Shown piece after piece: positions 13,001 to 24,298 of a stretch of DNA of 64,000 bases. The stretch lies in the NCBI RefSeq assembly GCF_901933205.1, contig NC_044576.1, forward strand, positions 8,217,024 to 8,281,023, written 5' to 3'. Under the pieces are notes generated by a model, which saw only the letters and a program-made list of their open reading frames with translations, did no database searches and was not told where the DNA came from. Within the stretch, counting starts at the first letter, position 1, and every line of letters starts with the position of its first letter. The position numbers and the translations under genes were made by a program. The stretch comes from Camarhynchus parvulus. Taxonomy: Eukaryota > Chordata > Aves > Passeriformes > Thraupidae.

Positions 13001-16000
13001 AAAAGAGAAAAATAAAAATAATAAAGAAAACTAGGGAGAAAAACAGGAAATAAATATCAAAAAAACCAGGGGTCATCTGTAACTGTGCCAGTCTTGCCAA
13101 AAGAAGCAGCAGCACGTGTCTATCAAAGCTGGTGGGTCACTCCAGCCACCAAAGGTATAAACAGCAAAGGTTCAAGCAGAACACCAGATATGTTCTAACA
13201 GATCTTCCAAAACTGCAAGTCATTGACAACTCCCCACAAAGGCAATGATAATAAAGTGCTTTGGACTATTCTGGAGACACAGCTAAGTATGTAATAGTCA
13301 TCAGAAAAAGCTACCTGGCAATTTAACCCAGAATTTAGGTAGAATCAATGTCTAAATAAAAGCAAGAGATGATTTAGCATTTCTAGATTAATAAAAACAA
13401 AAATTGCAGATGATGGAAATCAAAAAGGGGGTGGGTAGTTAGAAAAACTTTTCCCTTTTTTCCTTCTAATCTCCACTACTTTTGACAGCTATTGCAATAT
13501 TGGAACACCCTGTTTGAAACCAGAAAAGTGGGCACACAAATATATATTTTTAAGCAGTAAGTTTTTTTTTATCACTTTGGCTGCAAAGAGGACATACGAG
13601 GACATGATACCGCCTGAAAAGATCCATCCCTGTGTATTCTCTTACCCTAGAAAACCTGCCAGGTAATGGTTCAGCCTTCCAACTCCACACAGTAAATTTA
13701 ACTCCCAATAAACAAGTCTTTTTCTAAATATGACCAAATCCTTTCTCAGCAGCAATGGCATCCAAACCGAACAGATATTTCAGCACAGATCTGGGTTATT
13801 GAAAACTAGCAAACAGGATTTTATTAGTACAGCTGTTTGTTCATTTGCTGAATAATTACCAGTCATATAGATTTACAGTTAGCTCATCCAAAGTTTGGAG
13901 GTCTTGCTTATCTAACAAAATTTAAGTGATAAAATTTGTTCTACCTCCAAAACTTAACTCCTATTCTACCACATGGGAAGGCACACAAGGGGAAAAAAAT
14001 AACCAAACACAAATTTTTATCAGATTGTCAGTGCAAAGAGAGTAAAGTAGATTTAATTGAAGATAACAAAATCTCTTATTGAACGAATACCATGCTATAT
14101 AGTCATGCTTCCTATAACAAGGTAAGTCCAAGTTTCAGGTTCTCATTGGCTTGAGGAGAAGCGGGAGACAGAGCACACTGTAAGGTGCTCTGGGTCAGCA
14201 GATCTCAGTAGCCTGAGCTGTCCAAAGCCCTTCAATGGTTCCCTGAAGTGCAAAAGCCCTGAAAAACCTGTTCATAATCCAGTGCTCTTCACACAAGGAA
14301 CCTCCATGGAAAAAACTGTCCCTGTGCTCTCTTCCTGCTACTGCCCCTTCAATCAGTCAGCCCTACACCTCTCTTTCCTTGCAATGGGATCACTGGGTCA
14401 CAGGGCGAACAGGGAAGTGTAGGGTCCTCAATCTGCACAGGACAAAAAAAAGACTGGCTAACATTTTGCTCCATTTGCATAAAGGAGTTCTACTCTCAAG
14501 GAAACACATCAAAAAGAGCTGATTTGACTGTTGGGAATTAAAAGTTAATTCCACTCCACAAATCACAGTAAGAATCAGCATCATCTTTTCCATCAAATAT
14601 TCATGCACTTCCCACTACCACTAATTGGAAACGTGTACATGGAAAGCTTAATCACTCTGTCCTCTTGCTAGCAAGGGGGAATGCACACTTAAATAAGAAG
14701 CAAGCCCTAAGGAACCTCCAAATTTCTATAGACGCATCCACGGAGATGCTCAATGCACTTTCTGACAGTAGCTTTAAGCACGCACACAAATTCCAACACT
14801 TCTGTAAAAGAAAGGACAGCCATGACATTTCCTCTTCCTTCTGCCTGCAAAGATTTTTTTCCAAAGTTTTGTGAGTCTGAAAAGCTTCTCTAATTGTCTG
14901 TTTTGACTGAATTGCATTTTGAGATATTTATAAATTATGTGCACTGATATTTTTCACTAGAAATTTACACTCTCAATTCACAGGCTGCTCTCATAGCTTC
15001 CCTACCTAGTCTTTAGCCACAAAGGAGAAAAAAACAAAAGCATCCAAAAGAGGAGCAGAACTGACACCCTGTGTGATTTGTTTGTGCGTGTATGAGTGTG
15101 CACACATTAGTGCACAAGTGCTGAAGGCTTTTATCACAATGTTTCAGATTCAGGCTTCGTGAAGTGAATTTTAACATCTGAATGATAACAGAAGCAGTAA
15201 AAAATTTACAAACACTCCCTCTCTATAAATGTTTAGGGAAATATGCACTGTATTATCTTTATGTGAATATAAACACTGACTCTCTGGGCATCTTGCTGAT
15301 GTTTTGTAGTGGGTCATTACAGCACCTGACAAACCAGGAGGTGCTTAAATGTAAAAAGGACTAGAAAGAATTTATAAAGCCTTTCCAAGCAGGGATTTCA
15401 CTTGCTTTCCCTAACCCCAATTTAATTACAGAGCCTGTCTACTGCGACAAAATACAATTTATAGTTACTATTAAAAGTTGCCTATCTAAAATTATTAGGT
15501 AGGTGCAAAGAAAGGAGGGAGAAATTAACAAAGGAATTGGCTATTAAATTAGAGGTTATGCATTTATAATATAAAAATAAGACACTGAATACTGTTCTTT
15601 TTAAATTATATATTTTGCTATCTTTAAATAAATCATGATTAAAACAAGGAATCTATAAAATACTGCCATTTATCAGTGATTTATAAGTTACTATACATGG
15701 TACAACATTTCATTGTTTTTGAAACAAGAATCTGAACAGATTCTCATTAGGGCATCATGGCACTAAGGTAAAATAAATAATCTTTGTAGCAGGACAGGAT
15801 CCCATTTGCTGCAGAGAGAAACATTACACTTTGAATTTCAGTTATTCTGGATGTTGGCCAACACACCAACACAGTTCTGCACTAGAGAAAGCCTGTGTGT
15901 CATGTAAATACATATTTGAATGGACTAAACTTGCAAAGGCTCTTTTCTCTCCTGGCATCTGTACGCAGGCTTTCACAGCAGTGGAGGGTGAGCTTCTGCC

Positions 16001-16321
16001 AGAGACATGCCTGTGTTTGAGATTTCTTTTGAGATACTCTCTGCTTCCTAAATAGCTAATGAAGTAGTGTCAGCAGGAAGGTAAAAGCAAGTCTCCCAGC
16101 TGCTCTGAGGTATATTGGAAGCTTTATCTTGACCGCCGGTGTTCAACCTATGCAAATTCAACTAAGACAGACAAGCAGTGACACCACAGAGTCTGAAATT
16201 TGTGCCATTCAAAAAGCAAAAATGCTACACGTATGCTCAGTTTGGTGTGTCAAAACATATGAAACAAAAGATGATGATGAGTGAATGTAGCGAGCTGTGT
16301 TTTCTCTTTTGACTTTCTTAC

Positions 16322-16375
16322 CTCATTTACATAGACCCAGTGACTATCCTTTGATGCAAGGTTGGTTTCCACAGC
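16322..16375 (-). CDS. Short internal coding exon, probably the same gene
   Basis: Read on the minus strand, a T-rich acceptor (TTTTTATTTTTGTAG) precedes 54 nt that end at a strong donor (AATGAG/GTAAGAAAG). The segment encodes 18 codons, AVETNLASKDSHWVYVNE, in phase 0 at both ends. It would be spliced directly to the exon at 4343-4516 across an intron of about 11.8 kb, placing VYVNE before EITDNEI. The protein is not recognised. Both splice sites are close to consensus, which is the main support. The short length leaves room for a chance match. Confidence 0.45.
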
Positions 16376-19300
16376 CTACAAAAATAAAAAGAAACATAAT
16401 AATAAAAATAAATAAAACATGGAAAATATATTCCAGAAAGAACTTATATAAAAATGTACTATAAAGCTAATTTTGATTGTTTTCATTGCTACTGATATTG
16501 TTTCAGTATAGTTCTTTTCATCTCTTCCTCTGCTGCTTCATGGAACAGTAACTAATTGGTGGCAGCCACCTTTCTCTGACTTCAGTTCCTAAACCAAAGG
16601 ACCCTGACTGTGCCCATGTACCACAAAAGCACACTGGGGCAGGTTGGTACATCAGCATAAGGGATCCTGTGATGAATAACTGCATAGAACATGCAGTTCA
16701 GGAGATCTACCTTCTCGATGATAAATCTAATGATCCTCCTCAGCTGGGTTTCTTTTCAATATGCCTCCCAAAATATATTGTCTCTGGCTCATTATACCTC
16801 TGATAGTTTATCTGTTAACTAACCTAGTTAATTAAAAACACGACAGCGAGATGCTGAAGTTCACACATTTATATGAGAGTTCATCCTCTCCTCACACTTA
16901 CATAAGGCTCAAGACAAAGTTATTATTTGCATGGTCATGTTACTGTGTTCCTGGTATGGACTTAGGATGTTTCTTTATAATATGTAGTAGTTATCCATCT
17001 CAGCAGTTTGCATATTTATCCATACATGTATAATCCACTGTGAAGCTAAAACTGGAGAAGATTGCACTACTAGTACTGAGAGAGAACCTCAGTTGAAGGA
17101 TCTCACAATAAAAACACAAGTTCCTAAGTGTCCCTTTTGTTTGACATAGATAAGCTCACTTCAAGACACTTAATAGTCTAATAAAATGATAGCAAGCATG
17201 GAGAGATGTACACTACACTGCCAGTGATATTGTTAATGTCCTGCTTAATACATGGTTAAACAATTACTGCAGTGTGTTCATCTCTGCTAATAAAACAGTG
17301 CACACATGTATTTCAGCGGGCAGTTCATTACACGGTTTTGAGTGTTCCTGCCTTCAACCACTTCTTTCTTCTGTGCCAGTATGACCCCATTTATTGAACA
17401 GATATTCTTATCTCTCTGTTATAAATGGCCCTATGAATCACCGAAATGAAGCCAGTTTAAAAAAAAAACCTGCAAACAAATACAAACGAGCAAAATACTT
17501 CCAGTTACTGGTTTTTAACCTGGATAATTTCCACAGTACGTCAAAAAAAGACTGCAGGGGTACTCAGAGGCTCTGTAGACTGTAGCACTGGGCTGAGCAG
17601 GAACATCATCAACCACCTTCCTCTTCAGAACACATTTGCATAATAAGCCTCTCAGATATTTAGTGTCAGATGGGATGAATCACCTTCTTTTACGACACTG
17701 ACTACAGATGACTGGCTTAGAATAAACGCCCACGACTTCTAAGGCTGCACTGGAATGACAAGAAATCCATCCTTGATATAGGCTAAGGGGTATCTCATTC
17801 CTTCAAAAATATGAGGTAAAACTTCACTAAGTAGCCAACACCAGCATCTTTAACATTAATCTTAGCTTACACTGTGTCCTTAAAAAAGGTATAAATTACT
17901 CGCCGAAGTAACTGTTTTAAAATTTTACTCATTTGTGTAGTCCACACAACCACAAGAGAAAATTCTGGGCAACACACATATCTCCCTCTGTTTCTCATGT
18001 TCCCAGGCTGAAATACACCTTTAAAGAGACAAAAATCCCAAGAGAAACCACAAACTCATTGCAAGAGGAAAATCAACACAGACAGAACACAGTAATTCTC
18101 TTTATCATGAAGAGCATCATCCCCTTGCTAATTGCCTCCCTCGCATTTCTTTTAAGCTGGGAGGGACATTAAGCTGACCACCTGAGGAACAGCAGCTCTT
18201 AGGAAAGATAGCAGTGATGAACAGGAGGGCAAAAATGTGTACATTTTCTCCCTATTCACCTCCCAAATATATCCAGACAAAGCCAAAGTAGCCAGGTGCT
18301 GTAACATAGAGAGAAAGAGCAAAGTGCTGCTAGCATTAGCAAAGCAGAATTAAATAATGCTCAGGTGCAGAGTTATTGCACTGGCTACATTTAGTGATTC
18401 ATCTGCAACAGTGAGCAATTTGTATGAATAAATGCTCAGTCTGGGGAGACACAAGAGCCAGGAAATTTGAAATGAATTATCGTATCTCATTCTTCTGGGT
18501 TCACATATCTGGGCCAAAGTTTTTAAAATGAGGTGCCTAAATTTAGGCTGTTAAAGAGTTTATCTTTAGTCGTCAGAGTGCCAGACCACTCAGTGCTCCT
18601 CCTACAGAGCCAATGGCTCTGCATTCTAATAGCTTGAAATGTATTTAGAAACATCACCGTAGGTAGTCAAGTCTGAATGGCTCTAAATATCTTCTGTTCA
18701 GAACTACAACACATAGCCTGAACTGCTACTCAAAAATGAAAATGTGCTGGGAGAGAGCTGAAACTTCCTGCATTTTGTACCATATTTACAGACTTGCAAT
18801 CCAAAGAAATCTTTTTAAAAACCGTATTGAAATACAGCTCTCAGGTTTCAACTTTCTGATATCACCAGTCTATTGCCAGAGGCTCATGAAAGTTAAGCAG
18901 TGTGAAAAGCAAGGTCCTGGAGACCTGTGTTATCATAACGAAATTTATTGAGAATTCTCAAAGTAAGAAAGAAGTTAATGTTTATAACTTAGTGAGGTTT
19001 TTTTACTTTAAAGAGGAAAAAGATACTTGGGAAATTATGGTCACCTATTTTTAATTATTTAAACTGTTCAGGATCTTGCCAATTGCTTGAGATTGTGTCC
19101 ATCCATTCAAAAAGAAAACAAATTGTCTATGAAACATCCTTGAAGGACCTATTCCATCCTACTTGATAAATGTACCCTATATAAAGAAAGTAGGCTATGA
19201 ATTTGTGAGATTACTGTGCCTGAGTAAAAGCATTGCCATCTATTGGGGAAGGATTTACAGGTTAAAGTATGCCATAGTTTTGTATGGAAAAAATATTAAT

Positions 19301-20100
19301 ATAGGTGTAAAATGCCCTAGTTTTTTTTATACTTTCTATGTAGATGGGGGCCTGGGTGACACTTGGGAGTAATGTTTCAAAACACTTCTATCAAATAGAA
19401 AATCTGCTTTTGAGATAAACAGCACAATGGAAATTAAAGAGCATCCATCTTTCATTTGTTTCATCTCAGAGTAGTAAATAAATTCTAAAAATCTGGGAAA
19501 AAAGGAGGTTTGAGACTGTGCCCTTCTTCCTCCCCAGCTACCTTTCAAGAGCCAAATGTAAAATGCAGAACCCACACAAGAGAATTGTAATTCACTCAGT
19601 GCACTGCTACAAGTGACAACATATATAAACTACACTATCAGAATCAGGCCAGAACTAGAAGATGGGAAGGGGAGCAGTGAATGCAGGAAACTGTTTAATT
19701 TCTCACTAGTAACCATTTGCAATAGAAATGAAAAAGGAAGAAACTGAAAATCAAAATACGAGCATTAAGATTTCAGATCTCATAGCAACACTGATAAAAG
19801 GGTAAGAAGCCTCATGAAACATAATCAAAGATAGTTTACATATGTAGTTTTGTTTACTTTTAAACATATAACTTAAAATAATTTACTGTCAATAATCCAT
19901 GAAAACATTTTTTATTGGAATCTAGTGGAAAACAAATATTTACATTGCCTTTATGAAAAAGTAACTCGGTTCATTATTTTATCTAATGGCAGTTGCAGGA
20001 TTGAATAAGTCAGGAAAGTAAGCAATAAATACTGCTATATTCAGAAATAATTTTGCAGAGGGAAAAAGGAAAAAAGAAACAGAAACAATCCTTTCTTGAC
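16376..20100. other. Intron-like sequence, no gene recognised
   Basis: This is AT-rich DNA with short chance frames only. No exon pair, RNA gene or recognisable repeat is seen before the GC-richer LTR patch. Confidence 0.45.
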
Positions 20101-20762
20101 CTTCTCAAAAAATCTAAAACTGAAAACCTCTCCAAGCATTTAATGGCTGGCCAGTAATAGGGAAGGCTCTTTTCCACAATACCTGGCTGCTTTGCCAGGG
20201 CCAGCACCTTGCTGTTAACAGCAAAAAGCTGCATAAAGAGAGATGCAGGCATGAGTGGCTGGACACAACTGAGAGAAGATGCTGGGTGTTCAAACAGACC
20301 TGGGCAGGCTGTGCTCCAGTGACAGCAGGATGTGCTGAAGAGTCCAGAATGACATGCAGCAGTGTTATAGTTACAAACCTGTTGTCTCCTCCCTGTGCAC
20401 CCAGGGGAACAAGCAGTAGGGATGTCTGCAAGCCCTGCAACCAGCCCTGGGATCCCAGAAGGAAATATCTTGCAGATGGCAAACACAGATGTTCCTGTTG
20501 TGTCTCAATTTTTGGAAACAAAGGTTGCCACTCTGAAATCCATGATATAAAAGAACCAGCAGACTGTTTTGCTAGGGGGGATACCAAAGTAGCAAAAGTT
20601 ATTATTTGCACATCCTGTAACTTAATGGTGAGGATAAAGAGCATCATAGCTTTCCACAATGAAAAAAAAAGCCGAGGGCAAACTGGGGACTTCACAGAAA
20701 ATAATTTGAAAAGGGTGTCCAAAGAAACACTGGAAGAACTCAAAACCAAATCTCTTGCAAAC
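20101..20762. other. GC-richer sequence flanking the ERVL-type LTR, origin unknown
   Basis: Both strands carry overlapping open frames here: 224 codons on minus (20114-20788, starting inside the LTR) and 168 codons on plus (20286-20792, ending inside it). Neither product resembles a known protein to me. The minus frame begins in LTR sequence, which argues against an ordinary gene. The segment may be old retroviral internal sequence or host DNA. I see no retroviral protein motif that would settle it. Confidence 0.3.
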
Positions 20763-21346
20763 TGCAATGGTTTAATCCCAGCCAGCAACTAAGTACCATG
20801 CAGCAACTTGCTCACCTCCCTCACCTCTCCTAGAGGAATAGGGAATAGAATCAGGAAAAAAAGAAAAAGGTAAAACCTGTGGGTTAAGAACAGTTTAATA
20901 ACAACAACAACAAAAAATATTTGAAAAATAACTGTAACGAAAAAGGACAGAACAAAAAGACAGAGAAAAATAAGCCCCAGAATGACAATGATGCACAATA
21001 CAGTTCCTCCTCACCTGCTGACCAATGCCCAACCCATTCCTGAGCAGCCACCAGTGCTCCCAGCCAACCCTCCCCAGTTTATATACTGGGCATGATGCTC
21101 TCTGCTGTGGAATGTGCCTTTGGCTGCTTTGGGTTCATGTCCTGGCCATGCTCCCTCCTGGCTCCTCACGCACCTCCTCATGGGCAGAGCAGGAAACTGA
21201 AAAGTCTTTGATTTGGAGTGAGTGCCCCTTGGCAACAACTACAACATCAGGGTGTTAGCAGTGTTGCTCTCACAGTGAACACAAAACACAGCACTGAACA
21301 GCTACTAGGAAGAAAAATTAACTCTATCCCAGCTGAAAGCAGGGCA
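20763..21346 (-). mobile_element. Solo LTR of avian ERVL-type endogenous retrovirus
   Basis: Read on the minus strand this matches the layout and wording of a widespread avian ERVL LTR. It begins near TGCCCTGC with the block CAGCTGGGATAGAGTTAA, has a TATA box (CAGTATATAAACTGGG) mid-element, a downstream ATTAAA signal followed by CTGTTCTTAACCCACAGG, and ends GGGATTAAACCATTGCA. Family recognition is from memory of bird repeats and needs a repeat library to fix the subfamily. There is no second LTR and no clear gag or pol sequence, so it is most likely a recombined solo copy. I found no clean 5-bp target duplication. The right edge may lie a few bases beyond 21346. Confidence 0.82.
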
Positions 21347-21599
21347 CAGCACGAAGTGATGACTAATTACAGCTGTCATCAGGGAGCAGATGCACTGCAT
21401 TGCAGTGAGTGCTCCCTGTCACCCATCGTCCCTCGACCACAGCTCTGGGCCTCAGTCTCTGTTACAAAATTCCTCCTCTACAGCTGCATTCCCACTGCAG
21501 ACCCCCCCCTGCAGACCCCTGCCATGCAGACAGATCATGGCCAGCCCCAGGGTGCCTATATTAAGGAATATTCCCTGTCTGAGCACCCAGGACACTGTG

Positions 21600-22110
21600 G
21601 CTGTCACACTCACAGCACCTGAGTGACCAGCTGGGGGACAGAGGCCCCTTCCCACCTGCACCCCCACACTCACACAGACCAGGTTTCCTTACTGCCTCAG
21701 TCACAGGTTTCCCATGGTAGTGTCTCAGACATCCCAAACCTTAAAATGATTTAATCTTGGCACAATAGCAAAATAACAACAGCCTGAGCTGGTGCATCTC
21801 AGGAGAGACCACAAACGAAGGAATCCCTGAGTTTTATCCCCTCACAGTGTAAGGAAGAGAAAGTCTGGGGGTCATTAGCTTCTGCCACGTCCCTCAGTGT
21901 CCCTCAGCTGGCCAGCCCCAAGCCCCTGGGCCCCTTGTTGTGCCAAGAACTGTCAGTTCAGGCCCTCTGGTCTCTGGCTCCCACCCAGAGCTCCTGAACC
22001 AAACGTCTTCCTCAGCACTGAGAGCAAAACCCAGGCACAGAACTGCTGCCCATGGAGCGTCTGAGCAAACAGCCTGCAGAACAGCTGAGCTCCTCCTAGA
22101 GAACAGCAAG
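21600..22110 (-). mobile_element. Probable second LTR-like unit
   Basis: On the minus strand a TATA-like GGGGATAAAACTC (near 21830-21842) is followed about 80 bp later by AGATTAAATC (near 21748-21757), which includes an ATTAAA polyadenylation signal. Between them lies a T-rich R-like region. This spacing is typical of an LTR promoter and R/U5 region. The unit is GC-richer than its surroundings and lies just beyond the ERVL-type LTR in the same orientation. Edges, family and target duplication could not be fixed, so the coordinates are approximate. Confidence 0.42.
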
Positions 22111-24254
22111 GCAAAGACAGATAAACCCATTCTTTACTTTTTCTAACTTATTTTTAATTATTATTCATAAAGAAGGTGAGCAAAGGAGGGCTTGGAGAAG
22201 TAGTCGTGCCTAAATCTCAGCTCTTTGCAAATCTTTCATAAGGGATCAGTCTCATTAATTCATTACCTGCTCCATTTACATTTGCCCCGAATAGGTGTCA
22301 AAAGAAAACTGTTTCCAGCTCTTGTCCCAAGTAAGTTTGCTTCCAAAAGGAGCTTTTTTTTTTCTTTTTCCCTTCCCATCTTTGGATAAATTATTTGTCT
22401 ACTGCATTTTCTGTACCCCATCCACCAAGAATAAGAAAAAAATTTAGAACCACTTTGAAATCTTCTGTAGCAAAACTGCAGTACAGCAGAAAAAAAAGTC
22501 ACTCTCTTCTGTATATAATTTTGTAACCTGAGTCAAACTTAGGTCCAGCTGCTGGGTTTCATGCAGGAGATAGATTTGGATTTTTAAAAACAGCTTTGTT
22601 CTTGATTTGAATGTCCAGGAAAACATCCTGAGACTCAGGAAACTGGTTTTGATCCCAAAGAAGAGCTACAGACCAAGTTTCCGCTGCAATACAACTGACA
22701 GTAATTAATTGGACAATATCAAAGTGCACCTGTTTATCTGGGAAGCTTTATATATGTCTTGGATACAAATAAGTTAAGATAACACATATAAAAAAGTCAA
22801 TTTTGGTAGAACAGATGGGTTCATTCTATATCCCCTAGATACCCAACTTATATTTAGAAAGCTCTTCAATTAAAATAGTGCAGTTCTTGTCCAAGTGTGA
22901 CTTGCATAGGTAATAGCACTTCACATAAAAACAGCTTCTCTGTACCAGTGACTGAGATTTTGTACTTCCCTAGAATCTTCTTTCCTTTGTATTTTAAATA
23001 AATAACTCTTGGCTCAGTATCTCCAGAGGAGCATTATTAGATCAAAAATAAAGCATTACTAGCCTCAACAAATAATTTATATATAAATATCAAAATTTTT
23101 ATAGCATACTAAAGAGCATTCCAAACTGATACTATTTCTATAGCTTAATTGTTAACAGTACCATTAGAACAGAATTTAAAACAAAAATTTCCAGTACAAC
23201 ATCCCAGCTCTAGATAAAACTTTATAAAACTAAGATAATTCAGACTAAGAATCTTGATGATAAAAACTCAGTTTCAGTAAACTGGATCAAGCCTGTAGGT
23301 TCATTTTTATTACTTAATACAGGCTAACTAAAATTTCAAAATATTATTTCACAGTGGAATATGAAAATTTTTCCTCTCTAAACAGTAAAATGGGAATTTA
23401 AAGAGTTTCCATGATGTATTTTTGCAGATAGAAAATTCCCTGAAACTGTCCCTTTCTAACTGAATCTCATTTTCCAGCAATTTGAACTTTTACTAAAAAA
23501 AAATCCAGAAATTCCATATTCTTCCTTCTTTCTGAAGTTATTCCCAGAACTGCGTATGTACATGTTTTTTCCAAAGCACCAAGCAGGCTCACCTGTGTTT
23601 CCCTGATCACCATACTGATGGAATGATGGAATTCATTTTACCACACTTACACCAGAAGCTGCCAGTTTTGACTCCTGGTACACAGGAGCTTCCTACAAGC
23701 CATCAATGAACCACAAGCATAGCGCGCCTTTAGCACGCACATTTTTGATATTTCTCTATGTGTACGAATTCATTCTTGGTCTACACTCTAGAAACACGTT
23801 ACTGACGGCCCTCTCTCAGCAGGGACCCTTTTTCAGTTTTGCAGTGTTACATCAAAACATAAAGCCAGATACCTCTGCAGAACTGCACTGCTGAGAAAAG
23901 CTGTTCTTCTCTCCGTGGTCCTGATGAAGCACAAGTAATAGCTGAAAGGCTATCATGAGATCTGGTGGCATTTTGACCATTCTAGGCTCCTCCATTAATA
24001 CAAGCCTATAAACCAGGCATGTTCAGCCTGAATCTCCCACAAAAAGAGAGGCCAAATTGGTCATGGAGATCTCTATACTCTCATTAGTCTGAGTCAGCTC
24101 TCCAGGGTTCTTGCTCCCCATAAACTCTGTAATATTTCATTTGTGTTCTGTCCAAACGATATGCAATGGTCCTGTCTTGACCTCTATTTCAGTTCCTGCA
24201 CGAGATAAACAAGTCAGCCTAATGGGGTGGGGAAGAAAGATAAAAAAGAAGGGT

Positions 24255-24298
24255 GGGAAGAAGGAAGAAAAAAAAAAGAAAAAAAAGGAGGAAAAAAA
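24255..24298 (+). repeat. 44-nt pure purine tract
   Basis: The plus strand runs 44 bases of A and G without a pyrimidine, preceded by a near-pure purine stretch from about 24224 broken by only a few T residues. Such tracts can form triplex DNA and are slippage-prone. No function is implied. Confidence 0.85.

Larger units (their letters stand above)
4517..16321. other. Presumed large intron with short simple repeats
   Basis: These 11.8 kb separate the two best exon candidates. They contain short A and T runs, a 15-base T run near 9518-9532, an ATT run near 7402-7416, an AAAT run near 7630-7645 and an A/G-rich stretch at about 12940-13050. A GC-richer part at 5430-5720 has a 157-codon plus-strand frame with biased composition (Gln, His, Pro, Leu) that looks like chance. 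A 21-bp minisatellite at 6983-7045 is listed separately. Confidence 0.5.

Noticed and set aside
22262..22305. Minus-strand segment with GAGCAG/GTAATG donor
   Set aside because: There is no good acceptor, the frame stops just after the donor, and the signal is weak.
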